Of a stretch of 64,000 bases of DNA, positions 10,170 to 22,570 are shown piece after piece. How positions within the stretch are numbered: position 1 is the stretch's first letter; every line of letters starts with the position of its first letter. The stretch comes from Sinotaia quadrata (Eukaryota > Mollusca > Gastropoda > Architaenioglossa > Viviparidae). The notes under the pieces are model-generated. The model had not been told where the DNA came from. It saw only the letters and a list, made by a program, of their open reading frames with translations, and did no database searches. Where the stretch lies: the NCBI GenBank assembly GCA_028829895.1, contig CM054179.1, positions 99,257,375 through 99,321,374 on the forward strand. Reading direction: 5' to 3'. Both the position numbers and the translations under genes were made by a program.

Positions 10170-13100
10170 ATTTTACAAGGGGAGAGAACCCTTTTGTACC
10201 CACTGAAACTAGCTAGAAAAAGGTGGTACATATTTAAAGAACATGCATAATCAAACATCTTAAGACCACACGGGAAAAAACAGCACGGTCAGTTTTTTTC
10301 TTTGAAGATATTCAATTTTTAAAGTCTGAATCCATATGAGCTCATAATATGTGTATAAAATCACAATTTGCTTAAATATAACACAAACATGTCCTATCTA
10401 CAAGGAAACTTTGCGATATGAAAGAACATAGTACACAATTATCAAATGCAGTCGTGTTCAAAATTGCCAATTGATAGGCCATGAAAGAAGGCATTTTACA
10501 GAATATTTGATAAACAATGACATTCAAACCTCACTGGAAGGGGTACTCAACCCAAAAAAAACAACTCTGGCAGGGATGTCTTAGTAAACTTAATAGTCTG
10601 CAAGGAGGAAGGAAAAGACAAGAAGGGTGTTATGTTTTTTGTTTTTAAAGGGAAAAAAAAATTTAAAAAAAAAACCAGAACAAGAGCTCAGAGTGACCAA
10701 GAAAACAGAAGACTTTGACCAGCCAGGCATGAGGTAAACAATAAAAACAACTTTGCGGAGAGCTGACCATTTGGTAATGATAGATAACAGAAACTAGGTT
10801 GACATAGCCAGTGGGCTAAACCAACCCCCTCCCTTTCCCTCACCCAGCGGAACCGCCCCCTACATTAGCAAGCAAAGTATTCTACATCCGAGAAAGAATG
10901 CCTTGCAATAGTTTGGTAGAAAGTTCACTAACGAGAATGATCATCAACCGTTTGCCTACATTTCAAACACCAGCAGAAGTAATGGTAGACTAACGCGTTG
11001 GTAACTTTTTCTGCAACAATACCGTTATCAAGTACCGGTAATAAAAGGTGTAGATAACGTTTGAACTGATTATCTGTCACATGCAACTGATGATGAACAG
11101 TAGATCCGCAAACAACTCTTATTGCATCAGACATGACAAGTAAGAGATAAAAGACATAACGAATATTGTACATATTCATTGCTAAGATTTTATATTGATT
11201 GCTTGTTGAGATTTGCATTTCTAGTTCATCTCATTCACTATCTTCTAAGGGAAGGAGGATGTGACACAAATAAATGTAAATAATTAATTAAATATATTCT
11301 TCTTAAATATTTTGTATTAATTCAAACCAAGAAAAATTTGTTTTAATTGTTACATAGAGTTTTAAACAAAATAATCCCTAAATTGAGAGAAGAACTTCCT
11401 GTGCTAGGGATTATATAACTGGAATGGCGATTATATAATTGGAATGTCCCAGCAGCACACTTTAACTATTAAACAATAGAGAGTAATTGTCGGTGGGCAT
11501 GATATGCTATTATTGCATAAATAGGATTAAAAACCCTTGCATAGCTGACCTACATCTGAATCATAGGCAATGCTGACTGACTGTGTCTAATGAAGCTATT
11601 GTTAACAAACATGAAAGGCTTAACTCCTTTTGTAAGCACGAAACTCTGCAACTATGAGTTGAACTAACTAATCTTGCCAGAGGGCTGATGCTATTGACGT
11701 CACTGCTAATACCTTGATATCTGGAACTTTCTCAAACATGTAACCGATAGTATATATACTATACTGGGTCTGCACTCTGACGCTTTACTATGTATTTTAC
11801 TATGTCCCAAATTTTCTTGTTCAGTGAAAGAGCTAAAGGTATGTCCGAAATAGTTATAAGATTATGTGAAACAAAACTTGATGATAGAATGCTTGTGTAA
11901 TTTTACCATAACTTATTTATTAAGTATTCATCTTGAAATGAACTGTAAACACCATTTTCTATAATGTTTAAGCCTATTAAGTTAAATAGGCAATTTTTGT
12001 TTGATAATTTAGTTAAATGTTAAGATATCTCCTAATGTTATGAAAAAGACTACAACAGAATAGATTTAAGAAATGTTATGAAAGAGCCAACACTTGCATT
12101 TGTCTATTCTGCAGTGCTTCAAACCAGAGTTGGAAGTTTGTAGTAATAGTTGCAGTTACTAGATTGCCAGTTCCGACTTCCTAAGTTCGAGTTTGAGCTG
12201 CAAGCTGCAGTTGCAATTGGCTTACAATTGTGAGTGTGAATACTCAACTATGAAGTCTGAGACTAGTGAATTGTGTTGCCAAGTTGGAGGTGACAAATTC
12301 TAATTATAAATTAGTTGGGAATCAATTTATCGAAATCTACATTAGAAGTAGAGACAGTGAGGACTGCACGATTCATGTATGCGGTTTGGTCATTCTGTAC
12401 CTCATTAATGAACTGAGTATCTACCTATCTGCATCTGTATTTGCTACGCACCTGGCAGCGTCCATAACAAGTCCACACCAACGAACACATAACAATCAGG
12501 TGAATGAGTGTCCAGCTCTCAAATCATGGTTGTAACATTTTTGTATGATTTATATATTTTCTATTTCTTAATATTTGTTAACCTGAACATTTTAGTGAAG
12601 ATTTAGCTCATTAGGACTTCGATACAAAACCTTGTGGAAAGACACTGAATAATTTAGAATCTTATGAATTTGAACTGAATGACATTTTCTAATTAGCAGA
12701 TTTTAAATGACTGATTATCAAACCTAACGTGAAATTTTGTGATTTGCTTGTAGATATTGTATAATTGATTATTGGTTATGTATAGTTAATAAAATTGTTG
12801 ATTTTACTTTCCCCACTTTGACTAAATTAATTGGTAAAGGAAGTATGCAGGTTTGAAAGGGGGGGGGGGGGGGGCAGCCAAACATATATATATTTTATTT
12901 TAACAAGACATTCACGCATACTTTTGAGGAAAGACCTTCAAACTGGTATGGAAAATGTGTGAGGACAAGAGTTGGAAATACTGTAATACCTAGCTTAATA
13001 TTGATTAGTCGGATTGTATTTTACTCTGGAGAATTAACACATAGAAGAGGAGAACAATTAGCGTAATTGTTGATTCTAGGGATTGACTGTAAAAGACAAA

Positions 13101-13900
13101 GACCATGTCGAGGAGTGGATTACTATATTAATAAAAGATAATTAATTATTAATTCACTAGGGTGGAAGGTTCACCCAACCTGTCACCTATATAATAAGAT
13201 GTTTCATTATTCACCAAAAATACTATCACAGCAAATTTATATTCACATTCAGTCAAAAAAAATATATTAGTCTTTAATTATAATTAAGCAATCAATCATA
13301 TTCTATTGATTTTTTTTACTTCGGGCAAATGATTTATTCCGAACGTCAATGAGAAATTCTGAATTAATTAGAGAGATTATGTCTTTTGTTTATTTGCTGT
13401 GCCCTTTGTTTATTGCTATATGAACAATGAAACAAAAAATGTGGCTTTACTGCTGCTTCATATATAAATGATATTTAAATAATTTTATTTAACTTACTAC
13501 TTTTAAAAGTGTGGAAGTAAGTAATAATCAAATCAAGGTGAATAAATTAAAGAGACTTTGATGATTATACTTTGGTTATTTATGCCTGCCATTTTCATTC
13601 CACCTCGAACTTTGTAGGATTCAGAAAGTACAAACAACTATGTGAAATGATTTACATGAAACTTTGAAACATTTCTCAGAGTGATAATAGCAGTACATTT
13701 TTGTGAAAAGCATCTAAAATATGTTATTCCCATTTTTAATAAAAGAGTGTGACTAACAGTTGAATGATTTAATTGCATAAATTGTCTTTCGTTGACATTT
13801 ATAGACAACCACAGCTGATTAAATTAAAGCACTGGTTAATAAGTTACTTTATATTCATAATTTTTATGTTCATGCACTGAAAAGTTATGATTCTCCTCAT
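10170..13900. other. Intergenic AT-rich DNA, no gene supported
   Basis: I see no LRAT exon and no recognisable domain here. Antisense 10928-11218 (96 codons) and sense 12266-12535 (89 codons) are open but resemble nothing I know, and they have no visible splice partners. A TATA-like tatatatact at about 11750 follows a GGAACTTTCT stretch that would fit a heat-shock-element half pair, but no transcript can be assigned. A run of G lies at 12859-12874. Confidence 0.4.
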
Positions 13901-13938
13901 AAATGTAGAAAATACAGCTCTTAACGGTGAAGAAAAGA

Positions 13939-14158
13939 CTATATTACTCTACTCAAAATATATCTAGTTATTCCTCCGAGCATAGTAGTAGTTACTACTT
14001 CTCCAAGTGTTATTTTCGATTGTGGTAAGTTCTTATAGCGACAAAACAAAACAAACTGATTACTATCGTGCGCATGGTGTAGATAATCTTGTTCTTCTGT
14101 CATCGTCAAATGTCGAAAAGCTTCAGCAGTTTTCACTATTTCGTCTGGTTTTCCAGGT
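13939..14158 (-). pseudogene. Copy A last coding exon (Cys to Ser)
   Basis: Acceptor CATTTTAG-like just above 14158, then PGKPDEIVKTAEAF, the helix preceding the active-site loop, and DSNQFVLFCRYKN where active PLAAT proteins have N-C-E-H-F-V. It ends with a glycine-bearing hydrophobic stretch (TTTMLGGITRYIL) and a stop. The exon itself is open, and it is called broken only because of the frameshift in exon 2. Confidence 0.8.
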
Positions 14159-14429
14159 CTAAAATGAAACAAAAAAATTGTATGCATTATGTATATGCTT
14201 CAACAACTTTCCTTCACTTACTCTCTGTAATGCAAGCTAATCATGACTCTCTCTCCATATACACGCGCGCACACACACACACACACACATATAGTTTTGG
14301 TGGAGTAAATTTGCTTATTCCTAAATTTTAAAATTTAATTGTTATATAAATTGTTAAATTGTCAGAGTAAAATGACCTTGGACACTCCTTATGAATGAAG
14401 TTTGAAAGTATCAGATATGAAAGTAAACA

Positions 14430-15650
14430 ACCTGAATCAAGAATGTGCTGGAAATTGCTGATGTAATGCAGACCAGTTCATAGATGTTATTATCCAATGG
14501 TAATAATTTAGATGAACGAGACCAGCCAATTGGCTGAGATATAAAAGTTTACCTAAAGTAGAGAAATCTACTGTCTATTCACTTTGAATTTGAAGTGGCA
14601 AAGAAGCCAGGTCTTGAAAGCAGGCCATTAGCTTGATGGTGAGTTAGCCGACTGATTGAGAGAGAAATATTTCATGTACTTTTGCTATTGATATGTTATA
14701 CTTGTGTTTTACTAAGATGTATTATGTGAGTAGACTATTATTTCTACAAATGTTTGAACCAGACTGCCTACATATTGTGTACTAATCACTAGACATTGTT
14801 TAATATGCTGTATTTATTATGCTATGTGAGTGTATCTGGAAATGTAGCATTTGTTCTCTGATTGTATATTGCAAAGACAAATTGCCTTTTCTGATTTCAT
14901 TTCACTGTTTGATTTGAACCTCCTGGTTTACTCTTTCAGTCTTTGTAATTTGATATGACCAATCGTGCTAAAGGCGGGAAGTGGCAGGTAAGTGTAAGAA
15001 TACACTACACTCCACCAAAGTATAGGGGCAAAGATTTGCTGGCTACCTGAACAATTTCTGGTGTACTGAAGTTGTTGGACATCGCTACATTTAGCATCTT
15101 GAAGGACTATTGAGACAGTAGTTAAACAAGATTATGTGAAATTATTATCATTTATCCTAATAACTCCTTTTCTGTTCTATGATAAGACTAGCCTGTGATT
15201 TGTAATGACATAATGATGAATTGTATTTTCTGGATAAGAATAGTGTAAACATAAAATTCTCTAATGTGTCATTGTGTGTTGTGTGAAATATCAATGTCAA
15301 GTAATCTATTTGATTGTTGATTTAGTAAATAATTTATTGACCTTCTTACATATTGATAACTCTATGATGGAGATGAAAGTGTGTGGAGAGGGCTCATTAA
15401 GGACGGATTTGTCTTCTCATTTAGTAAGATGTTTTCCACTCACGGAAACACTCTGTGACCATAAATGTTGTTTTATGTTATAGAAGAGAGAAACGTTTAC
15501 AGTGCCCATATATGCGTCAAGTGAGAGAGGCAAGTGATGTCATTGCATGAGGATCATTAATAAAATAAATTAAGATTCCACTAACTTTTAATTACTTTTG
15601 GATATGGTTAATTAATATTAATAATATCTATTAACTAAGTGGTGATGGTG
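14430..15650 (+). repeat. Dispersed module X, copy 1
   Basis: About 1.2 kb that recurs at 27740-28147 (cut by the hAT insertion), 44690-45480 (internal deletion) and, more diverged, at 59630-61080. Shared landmarks are the ctggaaattgctgatgtaat start, ttattatccaatgg, a cttgaaagcaggccattagcttgatggtga block, gattgttgatttaataaatt with AATAAA, and an AT-rich end. It lies inside intron 3 of the LRAT gene on the opposite strand. A TATA-like start and a late AATAAA would suit a long terminal repeat, but no TG/CA ends were established. Confidence 0.6.
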
Positions 15651-15895
15651 TTACAATAGTCTGTGTGTGTGTGTACTTGCTTTTGTGTTGTATGTGTGTG
15701 CATTCATTCGCTTTTTTCAGTTTTTTTAACATGATCACCTTACCTTAACATTAAAACACACACATTTCTAGCAAAACAAGAATGACATAATATGCACATT
15801 TTCATATGCATGCATGTATTTTACTTTCGCAATGTGTTTTCCAATTGGAAAATAAATAGCACATTTATAGTATCAGAGAGGAAAGCTCTACTCAC

Positions 15896-16052
15896 TCATA
15901 AACGTAATCCATAAAGTTATTTCGATGCAGCACTCCTTTTTCTTCCAGCAAGTCCAGTTTTCTCTTTTCCACCAATATTTCACCTCTTCCCAAAAGCATG
16001 TCATAAAGAGATATTTTACCAATCTGCCTTGAGTCAATAAACTTTCCATTCC
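15896..16052 (-). pseudogene. Copy A third exon (second His to Asp)
   Basis: 157 nt, the same length as exon 2 of the + strand gene (57598-57754), which supports homology exon by exon. Acceptor ATGTCGTAG, donor GTGAGT. The frame is open: FIDSR replaces the VIHLT motif that holds the second catalytic His, and the end, NNFMDYVYE, matches the NN-x-x-D-x-Y-x-P region. Confidence 0.8.
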
Positions 16053-16773
16053 CTACGACATGAGCAGACACATTTCACAAAAAATAGTATATTGCCAAGA
16101 AATCCTTAAGTTTATATATATAATTCCTGTATAAACCTGAAACACATCAGAATAAGACTTCAAACAATACCTGAAAATGCATATTAATGTTTAACTGCTT
16201 AGTGAATAATTAGTACTGAATGCCTAAGATTATTGTGTGCTTTTACTATTATGAAATTATTTTACTTCAGTTTGATGTGCATATAAATGATAAGCATTAA
16301 TCCCTATTTTATATTTACCTTAATTATTTTTCAGTTTTGCTTAGAGAAATACAGCTAGATTTCAAACTATAGTATATTATTTTAAAACTATCAAATACAT
16401 ATGCCCACTGATAGAATGAATCGGATATTGCATCTTTGTTAGATGTTCTCTCGTTCCTGCCTTAATCTACTGTGGCCACATTCTCTTAGCTTATGATAGT
16501 AAGTAATGTTTACTTTTAATTCAACAAATCTCTTTCCTATAATCTGCCAGTATGTTAAAATATATCTCAGTTTGCAAATTGGACATCTTAGTATTGTGTT
16601 TCATTCTTGACAATCTCCATTACTATAGAGTTGTTCTCATGGCATTTTTCAATCATTATAATTAATATAATGTCTAATGACTAGGTCAGCATCATCAGTC
16701 TCACATTCCCTATACTTCTGGAGCCAAATTACATGAAATAATGTTGCTGCACTTTGATTTACATGAATTCCGT

Positions 16774-17530
16774 TCAAGAGTGAATATGGTGAAAAGTGAC
16801 GCTTGAGTTTGGTCTTGTAAATTCATTAAGATTATTTTCAACATTCCTCGTTGTGTGCTTGAATAGCACACATGAAGATTCTAGAACATTCTTCATTATG
16901 TGCTTTGGTAATGCCTGCAAGTTCTGGATGATTTGTGAGCACATAGAAAATTCTGGAACAGTTGTGGAAAGGGTATACAAATAAAAGATAAAGTGACTCG
17001 TTGCAGACGACAATCATTATCTCTCTGAAACTCCACTCTCATTTCAATGATGAATATATATTAATTTGACTGCTGATGTATATGGTATGATAAACGAAAA
17101 CGATTGTCTAGCATTATCTGAAGTGATGTAAATGTCAAAGCTCTTTAGATTATATAATCATAATTTGTATATGTGATTTAATAAATATATTAACCTTCTT
17201 GCACACACACACATATATAAAAACTTATGTTGGAATAATAGTGAATGTATTTGGGTGGTGGTGGCACGTGAAATATAAGCAAAAGATGGATTTTTATTAC
17301 TTTTTTAGTAAGAAATTGTGTCCTATAGAAAATATCAGCGACAATAAAACATGTATTTTATTATTGTGTAAAGTGCATAGTTTTATAACACCCTTTTAAT
17401 CCACTAAGTGATAGTCATGATGGTAACAAAGTAGAATCATTAATAATTATTACACAAATATTAGTTAAGATTCTCAATCAATTGTTATTGTTTTTCTTAT
17501 TAATTAATAAATAATAATCATAACGATTGA
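16774..17530. repeat. Intron 2 segment shared by copies A, B and C
   Basis: Homologous to 32215-33080 and about 48000-48840. It contains a minus-strand partly open stretch with RNVENNLNE that is longest in copy B (32219-32557) and broken differently in each copy, so it does not look like a maintained gene. Its last part (gatttaataaatatattaac followed by a CA or TA run) resembles the end of module X. Confidence 0.5.
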
Positions 17531-17896
17531 TGGGTGCCCATAGGTGTTAAAATTGCTTGAACTTTGGAATTTAGACTAGTTTAGAACTTGACATTGTGAT
17601 AATTGAATCTGTGCTGTAATTGTGATCTCCTGACGTTGTTTTGATCTAATTTCTTCCTTTTCTGATTTCTTTATATTTGATTGAATTATTTATTGTGATT
17701 TAAATTATATTCCTGATGTTCATGGTAATGAAATCTAACTTGTGATAATTAGTTAAATAGGGAATATTTAAATTAATTAATTAGTGATAATTGTAAAACT
17801 TTAAATCTCTGTCACAACACATTGCAATGCTGCCCATAGATTGATTTGTGTTTTGATTTGATTTGATTTCCACTTGATTAATATTATTAGACTAGG

Positions 17897-18570
17897 CTAT
17901 TCATTTTTTTTAAAAAATGAATGGTGATACCTGGGAAATTTGTAATGAAACAGCCGTGACTTAACCAAAAGACTATGGTTGGTTGAAGACAAAATAAATG
18001 TGTACATAAAAGAGTACGTTTCGGAACAAAAAGATCTGTGTTTTAAAAAAAAGAGAAAAGGAAGGAGAGAATGAAAGAGCAGAGAGAAAACGAAATGCAG
18101 GAAGTAGCATTCAATGAACGACATTTAATCATAGAGATATCAATTAGGTAGGAAGATGCATTTGCAAATGCACAGTATTGCACTGCTAACTGAAGTACAG
18201 GGCCATGAAGGCAACAGAAAGTTCCACTTTCAATCATTTTACAAGAAGACATTGGTACAAAGATATCACAGGACAGATGGTTCCAGAATATGACACCTCT
18301 TGAGGGGACAGGACCAGGATGTTTTAAAGAAATTACCCGAGGAAGAAGATGTGACATACAAACATTACAAAGGATTGCTAATGTTTGTTCATGTTTCTAC
18401 TATTCTAGCGAGATATATGGAAGAAACTATAACACTTCCTAGCAGAAAATACCTGTAACAAAGAGTAAATGTTAAGCTTCAGAATGAAATAATTTCTCTT
18501 TCTTCCATTTCTTCTCCCTTACATCAAACAACAGTGTACGGTATGCCTCAGCAGATGATGTGCACTTCAG
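17897..18570 (+). repeat. Triplicated intronic segment with gene-like + strand remnants
   Basis: Homologous to about 33465-34135 and 49205-49900. On the + strand, fragments such as TEVQGHEGNRKFHFQSFYKK and KLPEEDVTYK are readable across copies but interrupted by stops and shifts at different places. The long antisense frames over it are low-complexity shadows. It could be an old gene or element fragment carried in intron 2 of the LRAT gene. I do not recognise it. Confidence 0.4.
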
Positions 18571-19069
18571 CATTTTAAATGTTTTTTTTTTGAAGCAACT
18601 TAACTCTTGACTCCAAATGCTCGTATTCAGTTATAATCTTATAAAGTAGTTATATGTCAAGTGATATTTTACATATAGGAACCAAACAGCTGTATTAGTC
18701 AACACTTAAGTTTTTGTGTACATAGCTTATAATTCTTTCTAAGGATCAAAACACGAAGACGAATATATGATAGTCATTTGCTTTCTCTATATTTATACTA
18801 TTTTCCTTCAGGAGAAATAATTAACCTATTATCATAACATTATTAATAACATGTGTACTTCCATATGTTTTAAACTTAAAGTAATCAAATCTCAAGCCAA
18901 TGTTTACCCAGATTGGAACATTTTCTTCAGAATTCAGTTGTTGTTCATGATAAATGGTGAACATAATAAGCCAAACTCTTCAAACCATTCAACGATACTT
19001 CAATATTGTCTGTTTAATGGAAAGAACATAAGCAATATTGACAAAATCAAACATATCATAAATACTTAC

Positions 19070-19197
19070 CAATGCAGACACCCCAATGAGAATGGAAAAG
19101 ACTTTTAAATTCAATTATTATCTCCTGTTTTGAGCTCTTGTCCAAATTTGTCATGAAACTTTTTATTTTCCATCATTTGTAAAGGACTTGTGCTAAC
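19070..19197 (-). pseudogene. Copy A first coding exon, +1 frameshift
   Basis: Start codon at 19173 (a second ATG lies directly upstream at 19176), then MENKKFHDKFGQELKTGD. An extra A after GAT follows, giving AAT AAT TGA. Beyond it the expected HSHWGVCIG block with the first catalytic His and a GTAAGT donor are still present in the shifted frame. Acceptor TTGACAG. Confidence 0.8.
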
Positions 19198-20230
19198 CTG
19201 TCAACACATTACATTAAAACATTCATTAAAGATAAGTGTTTCTCTTTTTATAATTCTTTCACTTATGCCATTAAATTGTTAATGTATTTTAAGATTTCTA
19301 ACGTTTCATTAGTCCTTGTAGTCATGTATTGTGTAATAATCAATAGTGAAAGCAAGGTCTCCATATATTTATATAAATATAAATCTCCAGATAAACTAAA
19401 GTAGATTTAGTTTTATAAATAAAAATGTCTTTAGTTGTAGCACGCTTACAAAAATTAAACGAATGCATAAAACAGTTGAATGTTATTGTCACAAAACCCC
19501 ATCTTTGCTCTCTGGGGGAGTTGGGGTAACAATTTTAATATGCAGGTGATAAATCCCTCACATTTCTAATTATTTATTGTTTGAAAAATTGCATGTGAAA
19601 AATCACTTTCATTTCTAATAACTCCTCCCTTGAGTAGTTATGCACTGAAAAGAATCTCTAAACTTTACTAACAACCTCAGGCACCTTAATCCACTTTTAA
19701 TTTACAAATAATACAGTCAACAAAAAGCATTTAAAAATAACAATTCTTCACAACCATTCCATACAAAAAGTCCTGTACACACATGTACATCTGAAACACT
19801 AACCAGTATGGGCATATTTCATATGAATAATTAACAAAATAATTGTTATTAATAACAATCTCAATGCAGCTCCTAAATTATAACTTAAGCTATTCTAAAG
19901 AAATGTAGTGAGGGTTTTTAAGTTCTGAATAACCATTCTTTTTAAACATAAAAACATAATTAACAAAGTAAATTTTCTAACGACAATCTCATTCTCAATG
20001 CAGCTTTTAAAATTATGAGATATTCTAAACTAAAGAAATAAACTGAAGGTTTGTTAGTGTGTACAAACTAAGCACTGATTTAGTGATTAACCTTGTTTTA
20101 AAAATAAAAAATCTCTAGCCGACTGTCTCTGACACGAAATCTTGCGCGCGTCGTCGCCCAATAGAAATAAGGTCAAGGAGAAAGGTTATGCACTGGTAAT
20201 AATTTTTAAAAAATCCTTTGGGTGTTAGCT

Positions 20231-20243
20231 CCCCCCCCCCCCC
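20231..20243. repeat. Poly-C run
   Basis: Thirteen C upstream of copy A. The homologous spot in copy B is also poly-C (35768-35784), but in copy C it is an (AC)n run. Confidence 0.9.
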
Positions 20244-20940
20244 ATACATGTGACATGTCTGGTCCTTTCCTTGATTGACACTTAAAACATTAACTTAAGC
20301 CTACATCAACAACGAGCGAAAGATTCCAAACAATAATCAAAAACTGAATATACTTTTCCCCATACTTCAAAAATATTGCGCAAAATAAGTTTATGCATTT
20401 ATAGTGTTTCGTTTTATTTTCAGAAATATTAGTCAAATCTGTTATTTCATGTAGTAGTTTGCCATAAAATTAAAAAAAATATTGCAGAGAAAGTCAATCT
20501 AGCCTTTCGCAAATATTGTTCCACGAGTACATTTAAAAAAAAAATTCTTTACAAATTCCCTCAGCTTCATCACTTGACGAACTCCTAAGTAGGCCCAATG
20601 TAGTTATTTTATTTATTTCATTATCAACTATTTCTGATGAATTCAGTAGTCCTACTACTTACTAGTATTTAGTAATTGATAGGTAATAGGGCTTAACAAC
20701 TACTTGTAAAATTTTCGTAAGTTTTAAAATGGTTAAGTTGAAAGAATCTCCTAATATTATATTACCATAATAATTAATACCAATAAGTAAATAATTATAT
20801 GTTATATTAAAATACTGGTTTTAAAAGTATATTTTAAAATAACAAATAACTTCAATGAACTATTTTTATCAAATTCAAAGCACTTTTTTTTTACTTTTGT
20901 GGATATGTCACAAATTTATGTAAGTATGTATATAAAATAC

Positions 20941-21060
20941 CTGAGAGTACTCTTTCTGTAGAAATCAACCTTCTCTGAAGAGAATATCAGTCAGCCGCAC
21001 TCCAGAATGTACTTTCAAAGATTCTTCAAAATGTCTCCTGCAGCAAGTCCCACAATTCAG
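20941..21060 (-). promoter_or_regulatory. Copy A non-coding first exon / promoter region
   Basis: The minus strand reads GCGGCTGACTGATATTC, then CTCTCAG and a GT donor at 20940-20939. The same exon end is conserved upstream of copies B (36445) and C. No ATG in frame with exon 2 is evident, so I take it as 5' untranslated. The upper limit is approximate because the transcription start cannot be seen. Confidence 0.5.
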
Positions 21061-21149
21061 CACGCAACCATTGCGTGACATTGGACAAAGTGAAAAGGTT
21101 TACAATGTGTCGTTTTGACCATGTTTGTCCAACAGGCGCGATAGAAGTG

Positions 21150-22570
21150 ATGTGGAGCCACTCAAAATAACCAATCAGAGTGAAGGAAGGATGTGCTTGG
21201 CTTCAGCAGACAATCTGTTATAAATTCTATCATTGGATATTTTATTATAATAGGCAAGTCATTGAAAGGGCACCTTTTCTTCTCTCCCCCCCCCCCCAAC
21301 TTTTGTTCAAGTTGAGCAGCCATTTTGAACCAAAAACACAACAACCAATTCTGAAACCAGCATGCATTTGTGATCACAACAAACACATGGGTGGGGAAGA
21401 TTTGTTTGACATTGTAAGGACTGCATATCCTAGCATACAAAAACAGTAAAATCACTAAAATGGTACAAGAAAGTTTTCTTTCACTATCTTGATATCGCAA
21501 TCTATAGTGTCTGTGTTGTTTACAAAAAAACACATACAAAGCAACTGCAATTCTAGATTTCCGATCGGCAGTAATGAGGCAAATATGTGAAAAATATCCT
21601 GATGTTAATCATTCCAAAGGTGGTCACCCTTCTGATGAATCACCACCATCTAAGCTGTTCGTCCAACATTTCCTTGAATTTCATCCTCACCTTGATCAAA
21701 CTAAACCAGCCAAGCAAAATCCAAATGCTGTAATAAAAATAATTATCTGTAAAATTTAGAAATTCGAAAGCAGGGGTTTACACACTAAGCAACTTGGGGC
21801 ATGTTGGGCAGTAATATCCAGTGGATTCGATCGGTCTGTGGATTACATTTTCATTTTATTATTCTACTATATATATATATGTGAGCATCTTACCAAGCAA
21901 ATGGAGTCTGCTCATATTGGAAAAAATCAAACATTTTCTTTCTGTTCACTGGACTTCTCACTATAATTGATTTTTTTAAATGTGCATTGAACTCCGTTGA
22001 GATATATGGAAAAACAGTATTTCTTTTTGTCAGGTAGATGTGTAAACTGATTCTGTTGACTGTTTTTTTTAAATGTGCAGTAGACTCCTGTGTTGGGATA
22101 TATGGATAAAAACAGTGTTAGTTCAAACTACATGGATTTTTCACTAAAATTGTTACAGAAAATGAACTCCTGTGTATTTCCTAGGGGCCATCTATTTTGT
22201 GCCATGACTTGCAACAAGTGTTATAATTAAAATTTATTTATTTCACAGTTTGATTCCTTTGCAAAATATATACATTTGGACTCAATTCCACATGAGGAAA
22301 TGATTTTCATAAAAAAAATATTCGGACTAAAAATTATGCAGAAATAGTATTTTTGTATCTAATCAACAACAGGATGAGCTTTGTTTCCTTAGATTTTGCA
22401 GCACATCTCGGCGCTGTAGCCATTGAATAACAGTACTCGGTGGATGCTTGTTTGATCTCTGTGCTTCGAAGTTTTGATCTAGTTTGATTAGTGTAATGGG
22501 TGAGACCTCTGAAGAGGCGGCACCCTGGATTCTTAACCTAAATACCGCCGAAACACCCCAAAACACATAG
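21150..22570 (+). repeat. Upstream block of copy A, shared with B and C
   Basis: Blocks here (caagtcattgaaagggcacc, ccaaaggtggtcacccttct, ggtgagacctctgaagaggc) recur at 38298-39230 in copy B. The first part also occurs inverted at 52400-52990 in copy C. The stretch at 21574-21759 is open but interrupted in the other copies. I see no supported gene. Confidence 0.6.

Larger units (their letters stand above)
13939..21060 (-). pseudogene. LRAT-like gene copy A (single frameshift)
   Basis: Minus-strand gene with a non-coding first exon (donor at 20941), then coding exons 19070-19197, 15896-16052 and 13939-14158. All have GT-AG borders, and intron phases 1 and 2 are identical to the + strand gene at 53.4 kb. 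Exons 3 and 4 are completely open. They read GNGKFIDSRQIGK at the second-His position and DSNQFVLFCRY at the NCEHFV position, so second His is Asp and catalytic Cys is Ser. The only lesion seen is one extra base in exon 2 (GGAGATAATAATTGA against GGAGATATAATTGA in copy B), which puts a stop after about 20 codons. The poly(A) site reads TATAAA where copy B has AATAAA. A sequencing error at one base would make this an intact gene. Confidence 0.75.

Noticed and set aside
10928..11218. Possible - strand gene of 96 codons
   Set aside because: Continuous but without homology, splice partners or a second copy. One such frame is expected by chance in this much AT-rich DNA.
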